Part shown: one piece after another, positions 37,904-47,600 of the stretch
Numbering within the stretch: position 1 is the first letter of the stretch
How the letters are laid out: every line of letters begins with the position of its first letter
From: Chrysoperla carnea
Lineage: Eukaryota; Arthropoda; Insecta; Neuroptera; Chrysopidae
Assembly: GCF_905475395.1 (NCBI RefSeq)
Contig: NW_025408251.1
Location: forward strand, 62,001-126,000
DNA: 64,000 nucleotides
Direction of reading: 5' to 3'
Made by a program: the position numbers and the translations under genes
Notes under the pieces: model-generated
Databases searched by the model: none
What the model saw: only the letters and a program-made list of their open reading frames with translations
What the model was told of the DNA's origin: nothing

Positions 37904-40900
37904 CCTTCCCCCCCGAAGTCATTTTTTGCGAAGTAAAAGGTGACAGCTTACTGCTATGAAAATAATTTGATTCACTTCTTTTCTTGCCACAATCAACTTC
38001 ATAAAACGAAGATGAAATCCGGCTTAATATTTTAAAAGGCCCAAGGCGAACTTTGTCCATTTTATTGCGATTTAATTTGTTCCCATTCTCTACGTACACA
38101 AGATCTCCAATTTCAAATTGAAAAGTTGTTCGATTTTTGTCAACTCTTTTTTTATTTTCCATAAAACTTCTGGATGAATTAATGAAAGCTTGCTGGCGGT
38201 CTTCAGCTAAATCACTAGGTGGTTCATATATTGGCGAAATGTTTGATTTCTTGCCTAGGAGCAGATATTGTGGCTCATAGTTAGTAGAGCTATGAATCGT
38301 TGAGTTATAATTTTCAACACATTCAGCAGCAATCGTAGGCCATGCTCGTTTATCTCCATCAATAATTTTACACCTAATTCTATTAACTAGAGTTTGATTT
38401 AAACGTTCGTTGAGACCATTTGAACTTGCACAATCTATGCTTGTAAAAACAAGTTGGATACCTCTTCTATTTAGGTAATTTTTGAGTTCTACGGAATTTA
38501 GTCCAGTATATTGATCGGCAAGAATCAACTTTATTTTATTATTTTTAGCGATCGGATGTATAAGATTTATAAAATCTTTTGCGCATTGGCTTTTTGTAGT
38601 AGAAATCCAAGCATACCTGCTAAAATGATCCACTAGTATGTGCATAAATTTCTTTATAGACTTATTTCCGGCAAAACCACCCACTGTACCTATGGACAAT
38701 ATTTCATAGGGTTCTGTTGCAGGTCCAATTCTTGACAATTTTCCAATCAATCTTCCTCGGCGAGTTTTACTTTGCCTACATGTCACACAGCCTTTACAAA
38801 AGTCAATGATAAGTTTATCTAAATTTTTGAAATAGTAGTGTTGTCGTATTTTGTTTCTCATTTGTGCAACACCAATGTGACCATAGTGATTGTGCAACTT
38901 GTTAATTATTTCAAGGCCTAACTTTTCCGATACAAAAATCCGCTTTCTTCCTTTTAACATCTTAAATATAATATCGTGTCTACGCTCAGTTCCCTTTGCA
39001 GTTGTAAGTTCTCTTTGATTTTCATATTGATCCCTCTTTATTTCAGACAATTCTATTAAATTGACCACTTGAATGACATCTTCATTTTCGAAATATTCTA
39101 AAACTGGTTGCCGTGATAGTAAATCAGCGATAATATTTTCTTTTCCTTTTTTATATATTATCTGGAAATTAAATTGTGACAAGTAGTGGACCAGATCGCC
39201 AAGAATCTCATCAGTTCGTGACTTTGTTCTTAAATTTTCCAATGGTTTATGGTCACTGCAAACGAAAAACTTTCGTCCAATAAGATAGTATTTCCAGTAT
39301 TTAATGGCTTCTTTTATCGCCTTGCATTCTAAATGAATCGTTTCCATTTTCTTTTCTCTTTCTGACAGTTTTCTAGAAAAATAAGCTACAGGGTGTAATA
39401 GACCATCTGACTGTGGTTGCCTCAAAGTCGCTCCAAGTCCTTTTTGACTAGCGTCTGTGTCAATGTAAACATCTTTTTCGACATCATAAATTGATAAAAT
39501 TGGACGGGAACACAGATATTCTTTGATCATGGAGAAGCTGCGTTCACATTCTTCCGTCCAAATAAATTCAGTATTTTTTTTCAGCAATCTGTGAAGGGGC
39601 TCAAATTTTTGAGCACTATGATCGATATATTTTATAAAGTAATTTATTGTTCCTAGAACACTTCGAACCCCAGATTTATCTGTAGGTCTTTTCAAATTTT
39701 TTATTGCCTTTAAATTTTCTTGTGCTGGTGATATTTTATTTTCTTCAATGTAATGGCCAAGATACTTAACCGATTGGGCTGCAAATTTACACTTTTCGAG
39801 CTTTAATTTAAATCCTTCTTCTCCTATTACTTCAAGAAATCTTGAGATATGTTGCATGTGATCTTTCCAATTGCGTGAGAAAATAAGACAGTCATCCATA
39901 TAGTTGACGCAAAACTCATCTAGGTTATTTCGTCTTATAATATTTGAAAGTATGCGTTGAAAGATTGCAGGAGCATTTTTCAATCCAAAAGGTAATACTT
40001 TGAACATAAATTTCCCGTACTTTGTAACGAAAGAAGTTTTCTCACGGTCCTTTTCTTTTAACCTAATACACCAAAAAGCGGAGTTTATATCAACAACAGT
40101 AAAGTATTTACATTTCGAAACTTTTTCCGTTATATCATTTATTGTTGGAAATGGGTAGCACTCTGGGATAGTTATTTTATTTAAGTTTCTAAAATCGATG
40201 CAAAGCCTTGATTTTCTTCCATCTTCTTTTTTATATGCGAGTGTTACCGGTGATGCGAACGGTGAATCAGATTCCTCTATTAGATCGGATGCTAGTAACT
40301 TCTGTACTTGATCTTTGATTTCACGTTCATCTGGTATAGAACATTTATAAGGGCGGGCCGTAACATATTCATCTCTCATTAACTTTATTTCGGCCTCTCT
40401 AGACTTTACTTTACCGACATCAAATTTATTTTTGGCAAAAATTTTCTTGTGATTTTCAATAATATTTAAAAGTTCTACTTTTTTTTCATATCCATCTATG
40501 TGATCTAATTTAGGTTTGAACTGATTTTCATTAGTTTCTTCTTGATGGTAAATTCTTATATTTTCAGTGTTTTTCTCTTCTTTTTCATTTTCATTGATTT
40601 TACCTTCTTTATTAAAATTTTTAACATCTTTATTATCTTCTTTCTTTACATCTCTATTATCTTCTCTCTTTACATCTCTATTATCTTCTTTATTGACATC
40701 TTTATTATCTTCTTTCTTTACATCTATATTATCTTCTTTCTTTACATTTTCTTTATCTTCTTTATTTTCATTTGTAATTATTTTGTTAGAAATTTCACAA
40801 GATTTCTTCTGATTTTGATTACTTCTTATTTGGAGCATCTCATCATTTTTAGGTTTTTGGTATATGTTTAAATTCTCGTCTTGAATTAGTTTAAAATTTT

Positions 40901-41189
40901 TAATAGCATCTAAACCTAGTAACAGGTCATAAGAAAATTCTGAATTTTTAACTACAAAAGTATTCAAATTGTTTGTAATATTTCCAATTTTAAGCTTTAT
41001 GTTTGCCCGGGCCGAACTAAAATTGAAACCATTAATTGTCTTGAATGCAGTGTTATGCTTTAACAAACTTGTTTTTAATACATCTACAACTCTTTGATTA
41101 ATTAGACTCACGTTAGATCCTGAGTCATACACTGCTTTTATTTTCATTTTATCATCAATAATTACGTTTACATGAATTAATGGAATCAA
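37899..41189 (-). CDS. pol: Gypsy-2 pol: protease, reverse transcriptase, RNase H, integrase
   Basis: 1096 codons from a TTG at 41189. It is really the -1 continuation of gag, so it probably has no start codon of its own; the frame is open back to the slippery site at 41207. Numbering from 41189: protease DSGS 22-25; an acidic/basic spacer with a KKEDNKDV-like 8-residue repeat (about 142-190); RT with VVDINSAFW, LPFGL and YMDD 430-433; RNase H acids D577/D579, E621, D646 and D689; integrase HHCC finger with C801 and C804; core D892 and E928 (DX35E); and a GPF motif near the C-terminus without a chromodomain. The first integrase catalytic Asp is replaced by Gly834 (SIGTVGGF), one base from Asp. 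The last codons overlap the polypurine tract, and the stop (37899-37901) lies in the LTR. Confidence 0.95.
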   Translation of the reverse strand: MIPLIHVNVIIDDKMKIKAVYDSGSNVSLINQRVVDVLKTSLLKHNTAFKTINGFNFSSARANIKLKIGNITNNLNTFVVKNSEFSYDLLLGLDAIKNFKLIQDENLNIYQKPKNDEMLQIRSNQNQKKSCEISNKIITNENKEDKENVKKEDNIDVKKEDNKDVNKEDNRDVKREDNRDVKKEDNKDVKNFNKEGKINENEKEEKNTENIRIYHQEETNENQFKPKLDHIDGYEKKVELLNIIENHKKIFAKNKFDVGKVKSREAEIKLMRDEYVTARPYKCSIPDEREIKDQVQKLLASDLIEESDSPFASPVTLAYKKEDGRKSRLCIDFRNLNKITIPECYPFPTINDITEKVSKCKYFTVVDINSAFWCIRLKEKDREKTSFVTKYGKFMFKVLPFGLKNAPAIFQRILSNIIRRNNLDEFCVNYMDDCLIFSRNWKDHMQHISRFLEVIGEEGFKLKLEKCKFAAQSVKYLGHYIEENKISPAQENLKAIKNLKRPTDKSGVRSVLGTINYFIKYIDHSAQKFEPLHRLLKKNTEFIWTEECERSFSMIKEYLCSRPILSIYDVEKDVYIDTDASQKGLGATLRQPQSDGLLHPVAYFSRKLSEREKKMETIHLECKAIKEAIKYWKYYLIGRKFFVCSDHKPLENLRTKSRTDEILGDLVHYLSQFNFQIIYKKGKENIIADLLSRQPVLEYFENEDVIQVVNLIELSEIKRDQYENQRELTTAKGTERRHDIIFKMLKGRKRIFVSEKLGLEIINKLHNHYGHIGVAQMRNKIRQHYYFKNLDKLIIDFCKGCVTCRQSKTRRGRLIGKLSRIGPATEPYEILSIGTVGGFAGNKSIKKFMHILVDHFSRYAWISTTKSQCAKDFINLIHPIAKNNKIKLILADQYTGLNSVELKNYLNRRGIQLVFTSIDCASSNGLNERLNQTLVNRIRCKIIDGDKRAWPTIAAECVENYNSTIHSSTNYEPQYLLLGKKSNISPIYEPPSDLAEDRQQAFINSSRSFMENKKRVDKNRTTFQFEIGDLVYVENGNKLNRNKMDKVRLGPFKILSRISSSFYEVDCGKKRSESNYFHSSKLSPFTSQKMTSGGKV
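37904..37914 (-). promoter_or_regulatory. Gypsy-2 polypurine tract
   Basis: On the coding strand GGGGGGGAAGG directly precedes the 3' LTR, the expected position and composition for plus-strand priming. It also encodes the Gly-Gly-Lys near the end of pol. Confidence 0.85.
40620..40766 (-). repeat. 24-bp coding tandem repeat inside Gypsy-2 pol
   Basis: Six imperfect copies of an 8-residue KKEDNKDV-type unit between protease and RT. Low-complexity charged linker. It also produces long antisense ORFs that are not genes. Confidence 0.85.
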
Positions 41190-41203
41190 TTTATCCGGGC
41201 TCT

Positions 41204-42355
41204 CTAGTTTAAAGAATTTCGGTCAATTTCCATTTTCATCATTTCAGCCTCATTTTCTGAATCAGATTTCGTTTCAATTAAATTAGATTCTTTTTTCTGA
41301 GCGTACAGTATTTTATTTCGGCATTCGTTAGAGGGATGAAATCGATTTTTCCAACCAAGAGCTTCACACATGTAGCATGGTTTTTTCAAGGGTATATCAA
41401 TTTGTTTCTTTTTAGTCGATTCTCCTAATTTTGTTTTTTCATGCCGATTATCATATGGTTTATTTTCTTTCGAACGTTTATTATATTGACCATCTAGCTT
41501 TCGGAGTTCATTGTATAATTTTTTTATAGTGTTAATGTCTTCGCGATCTAGCTCATCTTGAACTTGAGATGGTAAACCCATTACAATCAAGTTTATTCTG
41601 GAACTCATAGTACTATCACTTTCTACTTCTAAACATAAATTTTCTTTTGTTAAAGCGTAATCGATCAATGAGCCGCCTAAGTATTTATAGGTATATGCTT
41701 TTCTGACAGCTGTCCAACCTTTGTCAATAAAAATGGAAAAAAATGAATTTCGCCATTCAGACCAATTAGTTAGACCAAATTTTTTCAAATTTCCTTCATA
41801 CCAGTGTTTGGCCGATCCAGCGACAAAAAATCGTAAAGCTTCAATCATCTGGGTACCACTTTTTATTTTATTTCGGTCACATTCACTTTCAAATTTAGAA
41901 AACCACTCAGAAGGGTTTTGTGTTTTGTCATATTTATCAAGAACAAACTTCTTTTCTATATTTTGCAATTTTATCTCATCTTTGTCATTTAATTTTAATT
42001 CTAATTCCTTGATTCTTTTAATTAAAGAATTTTCTTCTTGGAGTTTTTCACTCACATCAAAAAAAACTACAGATTCCTGTAACGGATAGTTTTTGTAGCT
42101 AAGGTTTCCATCTTCATCAAAATATTCTTTTTTCAAATCCTCATCTAATTTAATGCCAATTTTTCGGAAACCATTAATCGGTTTAATAGCAGCAATTGCA
42201 CTTTTAATGGTGGTTTTTGATGATAATACCTTATGTTCATATAAATTTTTATGTTCATCTGGTAAGCTAAACCATAACCGCTTATCTTCGGATAGTCCAG
42301 CTAATTCAAAATATTCATCGCTTCTTCTTATTAAGTGGACAAACAATTTTTCCAT
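41204..42355 (-). CDS. gag: Gypsy-2 gag (capsid/nucleocapsid)
   Basis: 383 residues from the Met at 42355, the only sensible start given the 22-nt leader. The N-terminal half has charged helices with a coiled-coil-like stretch (EENSLIKRIKELELKLNDKD). The central part resembles a retrotransposon Gag capsid domain (PSEWFSKFESECDRNKI, ALRFFVAGSAKHWYEGNL). Near the C-terminus a spaced-out zinc motif, C-x2-C-x9-H-x4-C (CYMCEALGWKNRFHPSNEC), replaces the usual CX2CX4HX4C knuckle. It is followed by an acidic tail. Gag ends at TAG 41204-41206, directly behind the heptamer TTTAAAC. It should package the element RNA into cytoplasmic particles. Confidence 0.93.
   Translation of the reverse strand: MEKLFVHLIRRSDEYFELAGLSEDKRLWFSLPDEHKNLYEHKVLSSKTTIKSAIAAIKPINGFRKIGIKLDEDLKKEYFDEDGNLSYKNYPLQESVVFFDVSEKLQEENSLIKRIKELELKLNDKDEIKLQNIEKKFVLDKYDKTQNPSEWFSKFESECDRNKIKSGTQMIEALRFFVAGSAKHWYEGNLKKFGLTNWSEWRNSFFSIFIDKGWTAVRKAYTYKYLGGSLIDYALTKENLCLEVESDSTMSSRINLIVMGLPSQVQDELDREDINTIKKLYNELRKLDGQYNKRSKENKPYDNRHEKTKLGESTKKKQIDIPLKKPCYMCEALGWKNRFHPSNECRNKILYAQKKESNLIETKSDSENEAEMMKMEIDRNSLN
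41207..41213 (-). promoter_or_regulatory. Gypsy-2 programmed -1 frameshift site, T TTA AAC
   Basis: Gag codons at the end read TCT TTA AAC TAG. U-UUA-AAC is one of the best known -1 slippery heptamers (coronaviruses use the same one) and is in the correct phase. After the slip the frame reads AAA CTA GAG AGC and continues into protease with no stop. Confidence 0.88.
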
Positions 42356-42364
42356 CTTAAATGA

Positions 42365-42377
42365 TTGTAATTTAATT
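42365..42377 (-). promoter_or_regulatory. Gypsy-2 self-complementary primer site directly after the 5' LTR
   Basis: On the coding strand the first 13 internal bases are AATTAAATTACAA. They are a perfect reverse complement of TTGTAATTTAATT on the coding strand of the LTR (plus-strand coordinates 42501-42513 and 37755-37767). The normal TGG start of a tRNA PBS is absent here. This geometry matches Tf1-type self-priming, where the transcript's own 5' end anneals next to U5 and supplies the primer. Confidence 0.7.
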
Positions 42378-42649
42378 TGTAAGTTATTAGTTTATTGAAT
42401 AAATAACGAGATTGTATTTAATCCTGAAAGGAATACATTGACAAAATTATATAAAGGAATTACACTAAATTTACAAACAAAAACATACCTGAAAGGAATA
42501 AATTAAATTACAACGTTATTTAATAGAATGTCCACTAATAAACGTTTATGATTCTAACACAATATAAATTATAAAAATCTTTAGTTCAGGTATGTCAATT
42601 GAAACAAAAGTAAACAATTATATCACTATGGAAGTGATAATAATTTACA
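42378..42649 (-). repeat. Gypsy-2 5' LTR
   Basis: 272-bp repeat of the 3' LTR. The candidate primer-forming segment 42501-42513 is near its midpoint. An ATAAA-containing, TATA-like stretch lies roughly 35 nt upstream of it on the coding strand, which would allow transcription to start at or near the self-priming segment. That start is inferred, not seen. Confidence 0.93.
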
Positions 42650-44653
42650 CAAATCTTTGAAATTTTGATCCAAGTAAGTCAAAATGTATGCATAGAGGTC
42701 CTTTATGACTGGACTAAGTATAAATAAGCCAAAAATGATCAAATTTGACATTTTTCGATAGAAAAAACATTTTTTGAAAATTTCCGATTTTACAACTAGA
42801 ATGTCATGACTATACAAATCAGTGAAATTTTGATCCAAATAAGTCAAAATGTATACATAGAGGTCCTTCATGACTGGACTAAGTAAAAATAAGCCAAAAA
42901 TGATCAAATTTCACATTTTTCGATAGAAAAAACATTTTTTGAAAATTTTCGATTTTTCAACAAGAGAGTGATGACTGTACAAATCATTGAAATTTTGATC
43001 CAAGTAAGTCAAAATGTATACATAGAGGTCCTTCATGACTGGACTAAGTATAAATAAGCCAAAAATGATCAAATTTGACATTTTTCGATAGAAAATACAT
43101 TTTTTGAAAATTTTCGATTTTTCAACAAGAGAGTCATGACTAAACAAATCATTGAAATTTTGATCCAAGTAAGTCAATATGTACACATAGAGCTCCTTTA
43201 TGACTGGACTAAGTATAAATAAGCCAAAAATGATCAAATTTGACATTTTTCGATAGAAAAAACATTTTTTGAAAATTTCCGATTTTACAATAAGAGAGTC
43301 ATGACTATTAAAATCATTGAAATTTTGATCCAAGTAAGTCAAAACGTATACATAGAGGTCCTTTATGACTGGACTAAGTATAAATAAGCCAAAAATGATC
43401 AAATTTGACATTTTTCGATAGAAAAAACATTTTTTGAAAATTTCCGATTTTTCAACAAGAGAGTCATGACTATTCAAATCATTGAAATTTTGATCCAAGT
43501 AAGTCAAAATGTATACATAGAGGTCCTTTATGACTGGACTAAGTATAAATAAGCCAAAAATGATCAAATTTTACGTTTTTCGACAGAAAAAACATTTTTT
43601 GAAAATTTTCGATTTTTCAACAAGAGAGTCATGACTATACAAATCATTGAAATTTTGATCCAAGTAAGTCAAAATGAATACATAGAGGTCCTTTATGACT
43701 GGATTAAGTATAAAAAAGCAAAAAATGATCAAATTTGACATTTTTCGAAAGAAAAAACATTTTTTGAAATTTTCCGATTTTAAAACTAGAATGTCATGAC
43801 TATACAAATCATTGAACTTTTGGTCCAACTAAGTCAAATTGTATACAAAGAGGTCCTTTATGACTGGACTTAGTATAAATAAGCCAAAAATGATCAAATT
43901 TGACATTTTTCGATAGAAAAAACATTTTTTGAAAATTTCCGATTTTACAACTAGAAGGTCATGACTATACAAATCATTGAAATTTTGGTCCAAGTAAGTC
44001 AAAATGTATACATAGAGGTAATTTATGACTGGAATAAGTATAAATAAGCCAAAAATGATCAAATTTGACATTTTTCGAAAGAAAAAACATTTTTTGAAAA
44101 TTTTCGATTTTTCAACAAGAGAGTCATGACTATACAAATCTTTGAAATTTTGATCCAAGTAAGTCAAAATGTATACATAGAGGTCTCTAATGACTGGACT
44201 TTGTATAAATAAGCCAAAAATGATCAAATTTGACATTTTTCGAAAGAAAAAAATTTTTTTGAAAATTTCCGATTTTAAAACTAGAATGTCATGACTATAC
44301 AAATCATTGAAATTTTGATCCAAGTAAGTCAAAATGTATACATAGAGGTCCTTTATGACTGGACTAAGTATAAATAAGCCAAAAATGATCAAATTTGACA
44401 TTTTTCGATAGAAAAAACATTTTTTGAAAATTTTCGATTTTTCAACAAGAGAGTCATGACTGTACAAATCATTGAAATTTTGATCCAAGTAAGTCAAAAT
44501 GTATACATAGAGGTCCTTTATGACTGGACTAAGTATAAGTAAGCCAAAAATGATAAACTTTGACATTTTTCGATAGAAAAAACATTTTTTGAAAATTTTC
44601 GATTTTTCAACAAGGGAGTGATGACTGTACAAATCATTGAAATTTTGATCCAA

Positions 44654-47600
44654 GTAAGTCAAAATGTATACATAGAGGTCCCTAATGACTGGACTTAGTA
44701 TAAATAAGCCAAAATTGATCAAATTTGACATTTTTGGAAAGAAAAAAATTTTTTTGAAAATTTCCGATTTTAAAACTAGAATGTCATGACTATACAAATC
44801 ATTGAAATTTTGGTCCAAGTAAGTCAAAATGTATACATAGAGGTCCTTTATGACTGGACTAAGTATAAATAAGCCAAAAATGATCAAATTTGACATTTTT
44901 CGATAGAAAAAACATTTTTTGAAAATTTCCGATTTTACAACTAGAATGTCATGACTATACAAATCATTGAAATTTTGATCCAAGTAAGTCAGTATGTACA
45001 CATAGAGCTCCTTTATGACTGGACTAAGTATAAATAAGCCAAAAATGATCAAATTTGACATTTTTCGATAGAAAAAACATTTTTTGATAATTTCCGATTT
45101 TACAATAAGAGAGTCATGACTATTAAAATCATTGAAATTAAGTATAAATAAGCCAAAAATGATCACATTTGACATTTTTCGATAGAAAAAACATTTTTTG
45201 AAAATTTCCGATTTTACAACAAGAGAGTCATGACTATACAAATCATTGAAATTTTGATCCAAGTAAGTCAAAATGTATCCATAGATATCCTTTAAGACTG
45301 GACTGAGTATAAATAAGCCAAAAATGATCAAAGTTGACATTATTCGATAGAAAAAACATTTTTTGAAATTTTCCGATTTTACAACTAGAATGTCATGACT
45401 ATACAAATCATTGAAATTTTGATCCAAGTAAATCAAAATGTATACATAGAGGTCCTTTATGACTGGACTAAGTATAAATAAGCCAAAAATGATCAAATTT
45501 GACACATTTCGATAGAAAAAACATTTTTTGAAAATTTTCGATTTTTCAATAAGAGAGTCATGACTATACAAATCATTGAAATTTTGGTCCAACTAAGTCA
45601 AATTGTATACAAAGAGGTCCTTTATGACTGGACTTAGTATAAATAAGCCAAAAATGATCAAATTTGACATTTTTCGATAGAAGAAACATTTTTTGAAAAT
45701 TTCCGATTTTACAACTAGAAGGTCATGACTATACAAATCATTGAAATTTTGGTCCAAGTAAGTCAAAATGTATACATAGAGGTAATTTATGACTGGAATA
45801 AGTATAAATAAGCCAAAAATGATCAAATTTGACATTTTTCGAAAGAACAAACATTTTTTGAAAATTTTCGATTTTTCAACAAGAGAGTCATGACTGTACA
45901 AATCATTGAAATTTTGATCCAAGTAAGTCAAAATGTATACATAGAGGTCCTTTATGACTGGACTAAGTATAAGTAAGCCAAAAATGATCAACTTTGACAT
46001 TTTTCGATAGAAAAAACATTTTTTGAAAATTTTCGATTTTTCAACAAGAGAGTGATGACTGTACAAATCATTGAAATTTTGATCCAAGTAAGTCAAAATG
46101 TATACATAGAGGTCCTTCATGACTGGACTAAGTATAAATAAGCCAAAAATGATCAAATTTGACATTTTTCGATAGAAAATACATTTTTTGAAAATTTTCG
46201 ATTTTTCAACAAGAGAGTCATGACTAAGCAAATCATTGAAATTTTGATCCAAGTAAGTCAATATGTACACATAGAGCTCCTTTATGACTGGACTAAGTAT
46301 AAATAAGCCAAAAATGATCAAATTTGACATTTTTCGATAGAAAAAACATTTTTTGAAAATTTCCGATTTTACAATAAGAGAGTCATAACTATTAAAATCA
46401 TTGAAATTTTGATCCAAGTAAGTCAAAACGTATACATAGAGGTCCTTTATGACTGGACTAAGTATAAATAAGCCAAAAATGATCAAATTTGACATTTTTC
46501 GATAGAAAAAACTTTTTTTGAAAATTTCCGATTTTTCAACAAGAGAGTCATGACTATACAAATCATTGAAATTTTGATCCAAGTAAGTCAAAATGTATAC
46601 ATAGAGGTAATTTATGACTGGAATAAGTATAAATAAGCCAAAAATGATCAAATTTGACATTTTTCGAAAGAAAAAACATTTTTTGAAAATTTTCGATTTT
46701 TCAACAAGAGAGTCATGACTATACAAATCTTTGAAATTTTGATCCAAGTAAGTCAAAATGTATACATAGAGGTCCCTAATGACTGGACTTAGTATAAATA
46801 AGCCAAAAATGATCAAATTTGACATTTTTCGAAAGAAAAAAATTTTTTTGAAAATTTCCGATTTTAAAACTAGAATGTCATGACTATACAAATCATTGAA
46901 ATTTTGATCCAAGTAAGTCAAAATGTATCCATAGATATCCTTTAAGACTGGACTAAGTATAAATAAGCCAAAAATGATCAAAGTTGACATTATTCGATAG
47001 AAAAAACATTTTTTGAAATTTTCCGATTTTACAACTAGAATGTCATGACTATACAAATCATTGAAATTTTGATCCAAGTAAATCAAAATGTATACATAGA
47101 GGTCCTTTATGACTGGACTAAGTATAAATAAGCCAAAAATGATCAAATTTGACACATTTCGATAGAAAAAACATTTTTTGAAAATTTTCGATTTTTCAAT
47201 AAGAGAGTCATGACTATACAAATCATTGAAATTTTGGTCCAACTAAGTCAAATTGTATACAAAGAGGTCCTTTATGACTGGACTTAGTATAAATAAGCCA
47301 AAAATGATCAAATTTGACATTTTTCGATAGAAAAAACATTTTTTGAAAATTTCCGATTTTACAACTAGAAGGTCATGACTATACAAATCATTGAAATTTT
47401 GGTCCAAGTAAGTCAAAATGTATACATAGAGGTAATTTATGACTGGAATAAGTATAAATAAGCCAAAAATGATCAAATTTGACATTTTTCGAAAGAAAAA
47501 ACATTTTTTGAAAATTTTCGATTTTTCAACAAGAGAGTCATGACTATACAAATATTTGAAATTTTGATCCAATTAAGTCAAAATGTATGCATAGAGGTCC

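Larger units (their letters stand above)
37632..42649 (-). mobile_element. Gypsy-2: compact full-length Ty3/gypsy LTR retrotransposon (5.02 kb)
   Basis: Complete element on the minus strand with 272-bp LTRs (TGTAAG...TTTACA on the plus strand) that I find identical. The target duplication is CAAA, left 37628-37631 and right 42650-42653. The internal region is only 4474 bp. Gag starts 22 nt after the 5' LTR, and the pol stop lies inside the 3' LTR. There is no tRNA-type PBS, and a 13-nt self-complementary site takes its place. There is no env and no chromodomain. Gag and pol frames are intact. The empty site is preserved in a paralogous satellite block at 48704-48707. Confidence 0.96.

Noticed and set aside
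39888..39902. Lentivirus-like origin suggested by YMDD in Gypsy-2 RT
   Set aside because: All surrounding RT, RNase H and integrase motifs are Ty3/gypsy-like. YMDD alone is a one-residue variant.
40542..40871. Overlapping plus-strand ORFs rich in Phe/Ile/Ser
   Set aside because: Antisense of the charged 24-bp repeat in Gypsy-2 pol. The periodic composition gives open frames in several phases.
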